NCBI GenBank assembly: GCA_001313365.1
Contig: BBFS01000007.1
Span: 1 to 64,000, forward strand
Source of the DNA: Paenarthrobacter nitroguajacolicus JCM 14115
GTDB taxonomy: Bacteria > Actinomycetota > Actinomycetes > Actinomycetales > Micrococcaceae
Length of the DNA: 64,000 bases
Reading direction: 5' to 3'
Shown here: piece after piece, positions 40,602-51,231 of the stretch
How the letters are laid out: each line of letters opens with the position of its first letter
How positions within the stretch are numbered: position 1 is the stretch's first letter
Translations under genes and position numbers: made by a program
The notes under the pieces: generated by a model
What the model was told of the DNA's origin: nothing
Seen by the model: the letters and a program-made list of their open reading frames with translations, nothing else
The model's database searches: none

Positions 40602-41433
40602 TTACGAGAGCAGCCGTTGCACCAGTTCACGGCATTTCTTGTACGCCACGGCCTTGGGATCGATGAGGTCGAAGTGGTCGCCAGGGACGCGCAGCAGCTG
40701 GGCCGCACTTCCTGCCGCCGTTGCCGCCGCGACGTACGCTTCGGACTGGCTTGCAGGAACGTCCTCGTCATCTGTGGCATGCACGGCATAGACGGGGGAC
40801 ATCGATGGGCAGTGAGCTCATAGGGTCGGCGTATTTATGCCGTTTGGGGAATCTATGGGAATCCCCCCCGCCCATGAGGTTGCAGACGGCGCCATTGCTG
40901 AGGTTTAGCTTCTCCGCTGCCGCAAGGTTCAGGAGGCCTGACTGGCTGACCACGCCTGTCAGGTGGACGGCGTTATCCTCAGGGGGGGTGCGCTGGAGCT
41001 GGCGGTCGGCGTCGGGCGTTCCAATATCCGATAGCCGCTGCGGCCCGCAGCCCAGACGGCCAAGTGGCCGCCGGCCGAGTGACCGAGCGCCACTACTTTG
41101 CCAAGTTGAAGGTCGTGGTCACCCGCGATCTCGGACAGATGGTCGATGCCGGCCAGGATGTCCTCGAAAGTATGAGGCCAACCACCACCATTACCGGCCC
41201 GCCGGTACTCGAGGTTCCAGGCGGTAATACCGTGCGCTGCGAGGTCGCGCGCCAGGGGGCTCACCGAGCTCAGCGCCGTACTGTGAGCGCCAATATCCGC
41301 CATGGATCACAACGGCGATTCCACCGGCGACGCTGGACGCGCCGCGATGGTTTCCGTTGGACGGTTCAGGTATGAAGAGTTCGCCCCCCCACTGACTGGG
41401 GTGTTCGCCGTAGCTGTACTTGTGCCGCAACAT
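40602..41433 (-). CDS. Alpha/beta hydrolase (esterase/lipase-like)
   Basis: About 275 residues. It carries an oxyanion HGGYW (IAVVIHGGYWRSQYG), the nucleophile elbow ALGHSAGGHLAVWAA (GxSxG), a late Asp in AVHATDDEDVPASQSEAY and the catalytic His in RVPGDHFDLIDP. This is the BD-FAE/kynurenine-formamidase-like esterase layout. Cytoplasmic; substrate unknown. The ATG 41433 start follows a strong AAAGGAGGG. Frame breaks lie near 41265, 40985 and 40800; the C7 run near 41388 adds one residue. It ends RELVQRLLS. It is upstream of, and on the same strand as, the PfkB gene, 42 bases apart, so they probably form an operon. Confidence 0.85.
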
Positions 41434-41550
41434 TGCGCCCTCCTTTGTACTGAGCCTATCGTGACGTTTCGGAAGTTTGGCTAGAGGCACCCCCCCGACG
41501 GCGGGTGGCTCAGTTGAGTGTCGGACCCGCCCCCCCGTAAGCTGGGGGGC

Positions 41551-42658
41551 ATGGCAAGCAATTGGGACAGCCTGGACCAGGCTCAGCGCGACGCAGTGGA
41601 TGCGAATGTGGCGCTCTATGAGCGTGTTCGCCCCGCCCTGAAGCGGGTCACGCGCGATGTGCTGCTCACTTTGCGTGACATGTTGAACGACGCAGAGGTC
41701 ACCCCTTTGTTTGTCACGGGACGGACCAAAACGGTCGAGTCGTTCCGCGAAAAGATTTCCCGTACGGATGACCCCTTGGAGCCGGGTGGGCCTCGTGTGC
41801 TCAAGTTTCCGGACCCGTTCCGCACCTTGAACGACATGGTGGGCATCCGCGTCATCACCAAGCTACCCGCGGAAAACGCTGCGGTGGCCAACATCATCAA
41901 GCGCCAGCGGCAACTCTTCGATTGCCGTGGCGACCGCGAGAAGGACATTGGTTCCATTGAGTCAGGAACCTATGGCTATTCCAGCCGCCACCTCATTCTG
42001 CGCACCATCCAGAACGAGGCCGTGAAGGAATACCAGCACGTCTTCAACCCGGAGATGCCTGCCAATGGCAGCTATTTCTTCGAGTGCCAGATTCGTACCG
42101 TGTTTGCGCACGCCTGGAGCGAGATCGAGCACGATATTCGCTTTAAGGCGGAAGACCCGCGGGCCTGGACGCCGCATTTCGACCGCCAGTTCACGGCCAC
42201 CGCGGCCATGTTGGAAACCGTGGAGAGCGCCTTCGCCGATCTTCACGAACGCTACGAGGAAGTCCGCGGCTACTGGGATCTCGAGGGCGATGGCGGCATG
42301 CCGCTGACACCCAACCGGGTCCGGGACGTCTGGCGTACTCTTCTGCCGCACGTTGACCGTAAAGTTGATGACGACTGGGGATGGGCTGCCGAACTGCTCG
42401 CCGCCCACGGACTCACCAAGACCGTGGAGCTTGCGGGTCTGCTGAGCGCCAACCGGATCACCGAGGTCCGCAAGGCCCTGGACCACCGCTACTCCCCCCG
42501 GCCCGGACCGCCTCCTGGATGACCTCCTGCTGTGGCAGTACGGAACCGAACACATTGATCTCACCGCTGAGGCGCCCGACGTCGTCCCGCACCCGCGGCG
42601 CGACAGCCTCCAGCGGCGCCTTAAGCAGATTGAGCGCTACCGACAGACTGCGCCCTAG
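41551..42658 (+). CDS. Stand-alone RelA/SpoT-domain (p)ppGpp synthetase
   Basis: Cytoplasmic GTP pyrophosphokinase-type protein of about 370 residues. The synthetase core shows TRDVLLTLRDMLNDAEVTPL, FPDPFRTLNDMVGIRVI, GTYGYSSRHLILRT (the G-Y-x-S-x-H substrate loop) and FECQIRTVFAHAWSEIEHD. No HD hydrolase domain and no TGS/ACT domains are present, so it resembles small alarmone synthetases but carries a longer helical C-terminus (LAAHGLTKTVELAGLLSAN). The ATG 41551 start sits after an expanded G6 run that may include the ribosome site. One break lies near 42500 (C run), giving the corrected end IERYRQTAP. Confidence 0.85.
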
Positions 42659-42681
42659 GACAACTGCACCTGTAAGGACCC

Positions 42682-44184
42682 ATGACTCCCGAGCAACTCA
42701 TGTCACTGCGGGCGACCTTCCGCTCGCCCCGCCGCCTGCTGACGGAATCCCTTGCGGGACTCGTGGTGGCTTTGGCTTTGATCCCCCCCGAGGCGATCGC
42801 GTTCTCGGTGATCGCCGGGGTGGATCCGCGCATCGGCCTCTTCGCGTCCTTCACCATGGGCGTGGTCACTGCCCTTGTGGGCGGGCGACCGGCCATGATC
42901 TCCGCGGCCACCGGTGCCGTGGCCTTGGTAATCGCACCGGTGATGAAAGAACACGGGCTGGATTATCTGATTGCCACGATCATCCTGGCGGGTGTTTTCC
43001 AGATCGTCCTGGCAGTCCTGGGCGTCACCAAGCTGATGCGTTTCATCCCGAGGTCCGTAATGATCGGCTTCGTGAACGCCTTGGCCATCCTGGTGTTTAT
43101 GTCCCAGATGCCCGAGCTCTTCAACGTGCCGTGGATGGTCTATCCGATTGTCATTGTGGCTTGGTGATCGTGTTCGGGCTGCCCCGCATTACCACGGCCA
43201 TTCCTGCACCGTTGGTGGCAATCGTGGCCATCACCCTGGTTACCGTGCTCGGCAATATTGATGTTCCGACAGTCAGCGACAAGGGAGAACTCCCTGATAG
43301 CCTGCCCGGATTCTTCCTGCCGAACGTTCCCCTGAACCTGGAGACGTTCCAGATCATTGCACCCTTCGCCCTGTCCATGGCGCTGGTGGGCCTGCTCGAA
43401 TCGCTGATGACAGCCAAGCTGGTGGACGACATCACGGACACACGTTCCAACAAGACGCGCGTTTCCTGGGGGCCAGGGTGCCGCGAACATTGTCACGGGA
43501 TTCCTTGGTGGTCTGGGTGGTTGCGCAGTAATCGGCCAAACCATGATCAACGTCAAGGGCTCAGGGGCTCGCAGCCGGCTCTCCACGTTCCTGGCCGGGG
43601 GGGTGTTCCTGCTGGTACTGGTGGTGGTCCTGGGCGATGTTGTGGGCCAGATCCCCATGGCCGCTCTCGTGGCCGTGATGATCTTCGTATCGCTGATCAC
43701 CTTCGACTGGCACTCAGTCCGCATCTCAACGCTCAAGCGCCTGCCGAAGTCCGAGACCGCGGTCATGCTCATCACCGTTGCCGCCGTGGTGGCGACGCAC
43801 AACCTCGCGGTGGGTGTCGGCGTCGGCGTCTTGACCGCCATGGTGCTGTTTGCTCGCCGGGTGGCCCACTTCGCAACTGTGGAGCGAACGGAACTCGAGC
43901 TCAACGGCGAAGTTGTCGCGACGTACACGGTGGACGGCGAATTGTTCTTTGCCTCGTCCAATGACCTGTACACGCAGTTCGACTACGCGAAAGATTCCTC
44001 AGAAGGCATAGATCGAGTGATCATCGATCTGCATGGCTCGCACATCTGGGATGCCTCAACGGTGGCAGTGCTGGATTCCGTGACCGAGAAGTACCGTAAT
44101 CACGGCCGCGAGGTGGAGTTCATAGGACTCAACGAGGCCAGTATTCGTATGCGCGAACGGCTGGCCGGCAAGCTCAACTCCTAA
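42682..44184 (+). CDS. SulP-family anion transporter with STAS domain
   Basis: About 500 residues. The membrane part begins LTESLAGLVVALALIPPEAI (SulP signature), with VGGRPAMISAATGAVALVIA and GCAVIGQTMINVKGSGARSR, the conserved substrate-site region. The C-terminal cytoplasmic STAS domain follows: TYTVDGELFFASSNDLYTQF and VIIDLHGSHIWDASTVAVLD. It transports sulfate, bicarbonate or another anion; the choice cannot be made from sequence here. The ATG 42682 start follows GTAAGGACCC. Frame breaks lie near 43163, 43470 and 43525. It is 23 bases behind the alarmone synthetase and probably co-transcribed. Confidence 0.9.
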
Positions 44185-44251
44185 CCCAAGTAGGTCGCAG
44201 TTAAGGCCGTTTCGAGCGCTCAAAACGGCCTTAAATGCGACTTACTTGGGT
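44184..44251 (+). terminator. Long hairpin terminator after the SulP gene
   Basis: Arms of 29 bp (44184-44212 / 44223-44251) with only two mismatches and a 10-base loop. It begins at the stop codon itself. Confidence 0.8.
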
Positions 44252-44334
44252 ACAAACAGCGGTCATCTGACATATACGCTCCCCTGCAAGTAAAGAATTA
44301 GTGGCGGCTACGGTGCGAGTGTGAGCATGGGTGA

Positions 44335-45334
44335 ATGCTTGAGGCAACCAATTCACCAGCGAAAACCGAAGAACCCACTGCGCCCGTCAATGCAGCGCTT
44401 GCAGCTGAAGCCAAGATTGCGCGTATCGCGGTCACAGTGTTCCCGCTGTTGGTGGTGGTTGCAGGCATTCTGGGGGGGTTCCTCATCCCGGACCTCTTCA
44501 AACCGATGGGCGTCGCGGTTCCCTACCTGCTTGGCGTCATTATGTTCTGTATGGGCCTCACGCTGACCCCGCCGGACTTCGCTTCGGTGGCCCGGCGTCC
44601 GTGGGCTGTGGCCCTCGGCATCGTGGCGCATTATGTGATCATGCCCGGCGCTGGATGGCTCATTGCCGTGCTCCTGCAGTTGCCACCCGAGCTGGCCGTT
44701 GGCCTGATTCTGGTCGGCTGCGCGCCCTCCGGCACCGCTTCGAACGTCATGGCATTCCTGGCCAAGGGCGACGTTGCTCTGTCTGTAGCTGTTGCCTCGG
44801 TCTCCACATTGATCGCGCCGATCGTGACCCCCCGCGCTGACTCTCTTCCTGGCCGGGTCCTTCCTCCACATCGATGCCGGCGCCATGGTGTTGGACATCG
44901 TAAAGACCGTGCTGCTGCCGGTGATCGCAGGCTTGTGGCCCGGCTCTTTCTTTCGAAGCTCGTCGCAAAGGTTCTCCCGGCACTTCCGTGGGCGTCCGCC
45001 GTCGTGATTTCACTGATCGTGGCGATCGTCGTGGCCGGTAGCGCCAGCAAGATCGTTGCCGCGGGCGCGATTGTGTTCCTGGCGGTAGTCCTCCACAACG
45101 GTTTCGGCCTGGGCCTCGGGTACTTGGCCGGCAAGCTCGGCCGTCTGGACGACAAAGCACGCCGGGCTTGGCATTCGAGGTGGGAATGCAAAACTCGGGC
45201 CTTGCCGCGACGTTGGCCACCGCACACTTCAGCCCCCCCTGGCAGCGCTGCCGTCGGCCGTGTTCTCGCTGTGGCACAACATCTCGGGTGCGATCGTGGC
45301 CGCTTGGCTGGCACGGCGTCCACTGAAGGACTAG
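44335..45334 (+). CDS. BASS-family sodium:carboxylate symporter
   Basis: Bile acid:sodium symporter family, about 330 residues and ten hydrophobic segments: VFPLLVVVAGILG, YLLGVIMFCMGLTLTPPDF (family signature), LILVGCAPSGTASNVMAFLAK (crossover motif with sodium ligands) and FEVGMQNSGLAATLA. Probable substrates are pantoate, pyruvate or another organic acid. The start ATG 44335 gives MLEATNSPAKTEEPT; the ribosome site is weak. Breaks lie near 44828, 44942, 45170 and 45233. It ends RRPLKD at a TAG within ctagctag, whose other strand holds the LacI stop. Confidence 0.87.
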
Positions 45335-46344
45335 CTAGCCTCCGTCGTGCCGCGGCGGTGCAGCTTCCACGGTGACGCAACCCGGATGCCCTCGGCCGGG
45401 GGGGTGGTTCCCGCCAATCGGTCCAGCAGCATCCGGACAACCTGCTCGAAGATCGGGTCCGGCCCAACAGTCGTCAGAGCCGGATCGTAGTCCTGGCCCT
45501 CTGTGGAATTCCCGACGCGACGATCTGGATTTCCTCGGGGGGACGCGGAGGCCAAGGCGGTAGGCGGCACGGATCGCCTGCAGGGCCTCCATGTCGTCGG
45601 TGCAGAGGATGGCCGTGGGTCGATCCGGGAGTTGAAGCAATTCCAGGGCGGACTGATAGGCAGTGGCCGGGCGGTGATGTGAGGTCCTGACCAAGGACGC
45701 GTCCAAGGGAATGCCCGCCTTCTCCAGCCCGGCTGCGTAGGCGGCAAAGCGGCTCTTGGGTCGCCCAGCCGGGTCAGCCCTCCGGATGCAGGCAATTCTG
45801 CGGTGCGACGCCGTGAGGAATTCCATGCAGTCCGCGAGCCCGGAATCGGTCTCGGGGGGCAAGGACATCGAACCCGGCAGGCTTCATGGTGCCTGAGATA
45901 ACTACTTGGGCAACGCCGCGGCGGGCCAATTCCGTGACTGCTTCGTCCTCGGACCTTGCTTCAGGGAAGTAGCCAATGATGACGCCGTCGGCGCCCCCCG
46001 GACATCATGAACTTCCGCCAGTCGTCGCCCAGCAGGATCACCGGTTGATAACCGTGCTGCGGCAGGATGCCGGCAGCGGCAGTGGCGAGTGCGCGATCCC
46101 AAGGCCATTCAAGGTTTCCGATTGCCACGGCAACCACGTCCGTTTTGCCGCGCCGCATTCCCCGCGCGGCTTGATTGGGCACGTAACCCAGTTCCTTGAC
46201 CGCGGCCAGAACCCGGTCCTGCGTGGGCTGGCTGATCCGGGTGGTGCCGCCATGACGGCCGGAAAGCACATAGGAGACAGTGGTCAGTGATACGTCCGCC
46301 GCCATCGCAACATCCCGAATGGTGGGTTTGGATCCCTTACTCAC
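45331..46344 (-). CDS. LacI-family transcriptional regulator
   Basis: HTH region: SKPTIRDVAMAADVSLTTVS, then YVLSGRHGGTTRISQPTQDR and YVPNQAARGMRRGKTDVVAV. The effector domain includes FLTASHRRIACIRRADPAGR and PTAILCTDDMEALQAIRAAY. The GTG 46344 start faces the divergent alditol oxidase 131 bases away, and a LacI-type palindrome lies over that gene's promoter, so it probably represses the oxidase in the absence of a polyol. Breaks are near 46003, 45855, 45537 and 45512. Length is normal at about 335 residues. The BASS gene converges on it and shares the ctag at the end. Confidence 0.87.
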
Positions 46345-46409
46345 GTTGCGACTCCTGGTAGACAGCGGATTTCTTGAACTCTATCCGCAACCGCGGTGGA
46401 CTCCCCCCC

Positions 46410-46438
46410 TTGACGCAATTAGTTGTGAGCGTTAACAA
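46410..46438 (+). promoter_or_regulatory. Promoter and LacI-type operator of the alditol oxidase gene
   Basis: TTGACG (46410-46415), a 17-base spacer, and TAACAA (46433-46438) form a -35/-10 pair. The 16-base imperfect palindrome TTGTGAGCGTTAACAA (46423-46438; 12 of 16 positions symmetric) overlaps the -10 element, as expected for a repressor site. Confidence 0.68.
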
Positions 46439-46475
46439 TTGCGGGAGTCTACAAATACAAGCGGGAGATCATTCA

Positions 46476-47737
46476 ATGAAGAACTGGGCAGGAAATCTTG
46501 AGTATTCGTCTGCGGACGTCCAGCGGCCCACCACTGTGGAGCAGCTGCGCGAGCTTGTAGCCCAGGCAACGCGGATCAAGGCCTTGGGTTCCCGGCACTC
46601 CTTCAACACGGTCGCCGACACCGACGGTACCCACCTCCTGCTCGATGCCCTCCCCCCAGGAAGTTGTGTTGGACGCCGCGAAGGGCACCGTCAAAGTCAG
46701 CGGTGGCATCAGCTACGGAGCCCTCGGCCGCGCGCTTGAGGAACAGGGATACGCCATCCACAACCTCGCCTCCCTCCCACACATCTCCGTCGCGGGTGCC
46801 ATCCAAACCGGCACGCACGGCAGTGGAGTCAACAATCCCTCCCTGGCTGCCGCCGTCGTTAGTGTTGACCTGGTGCGCGCCTCCGGCGAGCTCGTCACCC
46901 TCAGGCCGGACGACGACGAATTTCTCGCCAGCGTGGTGGGAATGGGCGCACTTGGCATCGTCACAGGCTGGAGCTCGCTGTCCGGCCGAGCTATGAGGTA
47001 CGACAGCGCGTGCTCACCAACTTGTCCTGGGAGGGCGCACTGGCGAACTTCCAGGCCATCGCTTCGAGTGCTTACAGTGTCAGTTTCTTCACCGATTACA
47101 CCGGCGACACCATTCCCCCCCAGGTTTGGCTCAAGGCACTGGACACTGAAGCTCCGCTGCCTGACCTGTTTGGGGCAACCGCTGCAACGGCTGCCATGCA
47201 TCCCTTGCCGGACATGTCCGCGGAGAACTGCACCGAGCAGCTGGATGTGGCCGGCAAGTGGCTTGACCGTTTGCCGCACTTCCGCCACGAATTCACGCCC
47301 AGCAACGGCGAGGAGCTGCAAAGCGAGTTGCTCTTGCCGCTGGAACAGGCGCCGGCCGCGCTGCAGGCTGTCCGGGGGGGACTGGCCGACAAGCTCGCAC
47401 CGCTCCTGTTCGTCTCCGAAATCCGCACCGTGGCCGCTGATGAGTTCTGGCTGAGCCCCCTTCTACCAGCAGCAAAGCGTGGCACTCCACTTCACGTGGA
47501 AGCCGCTGCAGGCCGAGGTAGAAGCGGTGCTCCCGGAGCTCGAGGAAGCCCTCCGTCCGTTCGGTGCGCGCCCGCACTGGGGGCAAACTGTTCACGCCCA
47601 GTCAGTACGACTTCGCTTCTCTCTATCCGCGGTTCGAGGATTTCCGAGCTTTGGTTCAGGCCAATGACCCAAGTGGGAAGTTCCGCAATGAGCTGCTCGA
47701 CAGCGTGCTGGGAATCTCCGCCGCGACGCACGCCTAG
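46476..47737 (+). CDS. FAD-linked alditol (xylitol) oxidase
   Basis: Oxidises the terminal hydroxyl of a sugar alcohol with O2, giving an aldose and hydrogen peroxide (AldO/xylitol oxidase, VAO fold). The covalent FAD site is IKALGSRHSFNTVADTDG (His at about 46596). Then come VKVSGGISYGALGRALEEQG, SLPHISVAGAIQTGTHGSG, VVGMGALGIVT and the C-terminal ARPHWGKLF with YPRFEDFRALV. The ATG 46476 start has GGGAG upstream. Breaks lie near 46653, 46985, 47457 and 47583, each at a G/C run. About 415 residues, as in the family. It is divergent from, and probably controlled by, the neighbouring LacI regulator. D-arabinono-lactone oxidase is the closest alternative label. Confidence 0.85.
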
Positions 47738-47739
47738 CG

Positions 47740-49518
47740 CTACTCGATGTGAGCCAGCACGGCGCCGGCAGTGACAACACCGCCGGGCTCTGACAACACC
47801 TCGGAGAGAGTGCCTGAACGGTGTGCCGAGACCTGTGTCTCCATCTTCATGGCCTCCAGTACCACCAAAGGATCCCCCGGCTGCTACGTCAGTGCCGGGT
47901 TCCACCAGCCACTTCACTACGGTCCCGGCCATGCTGGAGACGAGGGCGGATTCTGCGGGAGAGTCGCCGGTGCCTGAGCCGGAACCCGGCGCATCGGTCG
48001 GAGTCGTAAAAGCAGGAATGCCCTGCCCCGAACGCGCCCAGCCGTCCAGGAGGTCCGCGGGAAGTCCTACGGCGAGCCGCTTGCCGTCCACATCAACGGT
48101 GATGGTGCGTCGCTCCCCTTCCGGGGGCGACCACGTTGTATTCGGGGGGGTCCACAGGGATCTGGTCCGCGAAGTCCGTCTCGATCCACCGGGTGTGAAC
48201 CCGCATTCCGGCAACGGACGTGAAATCTTCGGACTCGAGGACCGCGCGGTGGAACGGCAGGACCGTCGCGAGCCCCCCCCTGATATTGATTTCGGCCAGG
48301 GCACGCCGCGAGCGGCGAAGGGCCTGCTGCCGGTCAGCGCCAGTGACGATCAGCTTGGCCAACAAAGAATCGAATTGCGGCGCGACAAACGAGCCCGAAC
48401 GAACTCCGGTGTCTACGCGGATTCCCGGGCCTGTTGGCACCTCAAAGAGTTCCACTGTCCCCCCCGGGGAGGGCAGGAAGCCGCGGCCCACGTCCTCAGC
48501 ATTGATGCGGAACTCGAAGGAGTGTCCTCGGGCGACGGGATCTTCCGTAATGCTCAGTGGCAAGCCTGCAGCAATTCGGAACTGCTCTTGGACGAGGTCG
48601 ATCCCTGCAGTTTCCTCAGTGATGGGGGGGTGCTCGACCTGAAGGCGGGTGTTGACCTCAAGGAAGGCCACGGCTCCGTCAGCGGAGACCAGGAACTCCA
48701 CGGTTCCGGCACCGTAATAGCCGGCTTCACGCACGATTGCTTTCGCACCGTCGTAAATTTGCTGGCGTTGCGTGTCACTGAGGAAGGGTGCGGGAGCCTC
48801 TTCCACGAGCTTCTGGTGGCGACGTTGGAGGGAGCAGTCGCGGGTGCCCACCACAACAACGTTGCCGAGCTTGTCCGCGATGATCTGAGCTTCCACATGC
48901 CGAGGCCGGTCAAGGTACTGCTCCACGAAGCACTCGCCACGACCAAAGGCAGCCACTGCTTCCCGGACTGCAGAATCGAAGGCCTCTTCCACTTCGGCGA
49001 GCTCCCGAACCACCTTCAAACCCCGGCCGCCGCCGCCGAAAGCAGCTTGATGGCAAGTGGAAGTCCATGTTCCTCCGCGAAGGCCCGGCTTCCGCAGCCG
49101 AGGACACTGGTCCGTCGCTGCCCGCAACCAACGGAGCACCTGCGCGGACAGCGATTTCGCGGGCCGTGATCTTGTTACCCAACTGGCGGATCGATTCCGG
49201 TGAGGGACCGATCCACTCAAGTCCGGCGTCGAGCACTGCTTGTGCAAAGTCCGCGTTCTCAGAAAGGAAACCGTACCCGGGGGGGTGGACGGCGTCTGCG
49301 CCGGACTCCGCGGCAACGGCAAGCAGCTTCGCGATGTTCAAATAGGTGTCAGCCGGCGAGTTTCCGCCCAGGCTGAAGGCTTCGTCGGCAGCACCAACGT
49401 GCATGGCATCGGCATCGATGTCTGCGTAAACGGCGACTGAGAGGATGCCGGCGTCGTCACAGGCTCGGGCGACGCGGACAGCGATTTCGCCGCGGTTCGC
49501 GATCAGGACCTTGCGCAT
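47740..49518 (-). CDS. Biotin carboxylase with C-terminal biotin carrier domain
   Basis: Acyl-CoA-carboxylase alpha-type protein of about 590 residues. It starts [20 protein letters not shown] at ATG 49518. The ATP-grasp part is recognisable: [55 protein letters not shown] and [17 protein letters not shown]. The biotin-attachment motif EAMKMET lies close to the C-terminus (about 47840-47865), followed by the end AVLAHIE. Breaks lie near 49285, 49055, 48627, 48467, 48140 and 47870. It closes an operon with pxpA-, pxpB- and pxpC-like genes, an association seen in actinobacteria. It may serve the carboxylation step of that pathway instead of fatty-acid synthesis; this is inference. Confidence 0.87.
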
Positions 49519-49545
49519 CAAATACTCACTTCTCTGGGGTCTTCG

Positions 49546-50510
49546 TAAAAGGCGTGATGAACTCTGGGGGAATCCGGGACGAGCCGGAAGCGGATCTTTC
49601 CGCCAATGGGGGACCTGCGCGGCGAGATCAAGGTGCTCGTCGCGCACCACGCCGATCACTGGGTATCCGCCGGTGATGGGGTGGTCCGCCAGGAAGAGCA
49701 CGGGGGGGAGTCCCGCGGGTGGGATCTGGAGAGCTCCCGCCATGGTGCCCTCGCTGGGAAGCTCACCCTGGCGGGTTCGCTTCAGCGGGGGGGTGCCATC
49801 CAGTCGCATGCCCACACGGTTGGACTGCGGAGTGACTAGCCATTCCTGGTTGCAGAGGGAATCCAGGGCTTCCTGGTCGAACCAGTCGGCACGCGGCCCG
49901 GGAACGACGTCCAGCACAGTGACTCCGTCCCCCGGGAATTCAGGTTGCAACTCAGGACTGCCAACAGCCGTGGATGCCGTAGCGCCACCCACGGCCAGGA
50001 CCTGCCTGACTACCAATGGTGCCGGCCCGATGCCGGACATCGTGTCCGCCGAGCGACTGCCCAGCACCTCAGGAACGTCCACGCCGCCACGGATCGCCAC
50101 ATAATTCCGGAATCCCGACTCCGGAGCGCCCAAGGTGAGTACTTCGCCGTCGAGCAGCGCGAAGGGTGCGGCCATCGGGGGGGCGGTTCGCTTCGCACCC
50201 GGCTGGACGTCGTCGTCGGCCCCCCCGTCACCGGACTCAAACCACGACGGCGACTCGATTGTCAGCGTGGTCGGCGCACCTGTCACAGCAATCACCTGGT
50301 CGCCAACAGCTTCCACCGTGAGCCCGCCACTTACGGATTCGATGGCCGCGGCAGACGAAGCGTTGCCGACAAGCCGGTTGGCCCGCCGCAACGATGCCCT
50401 GTCCAACGCACCGGCAGCAGAGACACCTAGTGGACCGTAGCTCGGCGCCCGAGATCTTGGATCAGGCTCTGCGCACCCGGATTGAGAATCCGAAGACCGG
50501 ACTCAACGTG
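49546..50510 (-). CDS. pxpC: 5-oxoprolinase subunit C / biotin-dependent carboxyltransferase family (KipA-like)
   Basis: Partner of PxpB in ATP-dependent 5-oxoproline cleavage. Diagnostic parts: [60 protein letters not shown], a conserved [10 protein letters not shown], and [20 protein letters not shown] with [15 protein letters not shown] near the end. The start is unclear. AAAGGAGC lies just upstream of position 50510, but no standard start codon stands in frame there. The preceding pxpB frame runs into it without a stop, so a base is probably wrong or the two are fused. Breaks lie near 50425, 50180, 49785, 49700 and 49605; the last one makes pxpC appear fused to the carboxylase. Confidence 0.83.
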
Positions 50511-51225
50511 ATGCTCCTTTTCGGGTTCACGCGCCGGAGCGTCACCGCTCGATGGTGCTTTAGCTGTCACCACTTCGCGGACGGCCCGGTACTGCACGCG
50601 ATCGCCAGGACGAACCAATGCAGGTTGGGAACGGTCCAGATCCCACATCCGGGCCCCTGTCCGGCCGATCAACTGCCAACCTCCCGGAGAACGGCGTGGG
50701 TAGACGGCGGAGTATTGTCCACCGAGAGCCACGGATCCGGCGGGCACCGCCGTGCGCGGTGAAGAGCGGCGGGGGAACCGTGAGGGCCTCATTTTCGCCC
50801 ACCATGTAGCCAAAACCGGGTGCGAAGCCAGCAAAGGCCACTGTCCAGATTTGTCCCGTGTGCGCGGCTATGACGCCGTCCACGCTCAGCCCGGTGAGCT
50901 CCGCAACATCGGCGAGGTCGTCGCCGTCGTACACGGTATCGATGACCACAAGACCAGAGTCGCTGGCGATCAGCGGAGCAAGCTCCAACTCCAGGAGCCG
51001 CGCGCCAATGGCACGGGTTGCAGCCGCCGACTCGCCGACCACCATGACAGTTTCCGCGGCGGCCAGAACGTCCACTTGGCCGGGAAGCGGGGGGGACTTG
51101 TAGAGCATGTCCTGAAGGGCAAGGACATCCTGCAGGCTGTTCAGTTCGGCCAGGACGGCGCGGGTGCCGACGGGCCTGACAGAGCGGACCCTTTTCGCGG
51201 TGGCGGTTTGCATCACGGTTTCCAT
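50510..51225 (-). CDS. pxpB: 5-oxoprolinase subunit B (KipI-like)
   Basis: About 225 residues of the KipI/PxpB family, which with PxpA and PxpC hydrolyses 5-oxoproline to glutamate. It starts [20 protein letters not shown] at ATG 51225 (or ATG 51213). Landmarks: [58 protein letters not shown] (the signature) and the late [20 protein letters not shown] with [15 protein letters not shown] break near 50775 (G6/G7 run) separates the two parts. It lies only 6 bases after the transporter stop and runs straight into pxpC, so tight operon expression is expected. Confidence 0.83.
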
Positions 51226-51231
51226 CTTTCG

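Noticed and set aside
42381..43964. 527-codon open frame across the alarmone synthetase and SulP genes
   Set aside because: It lies out of frame with both conserved genes and has high Arg/His/Gly content typical of a shadow frame in GC-rich DNA.
48910..50406. Apparent PxpC-biotin carboxylase fusion
   Set aside because: The join runs through a stretch of non-conserved residues between two frame breaks. The carboxylase has its own canonical start ([11 protein letters not shown]), and PxpC regains its normal end when one base is removed.
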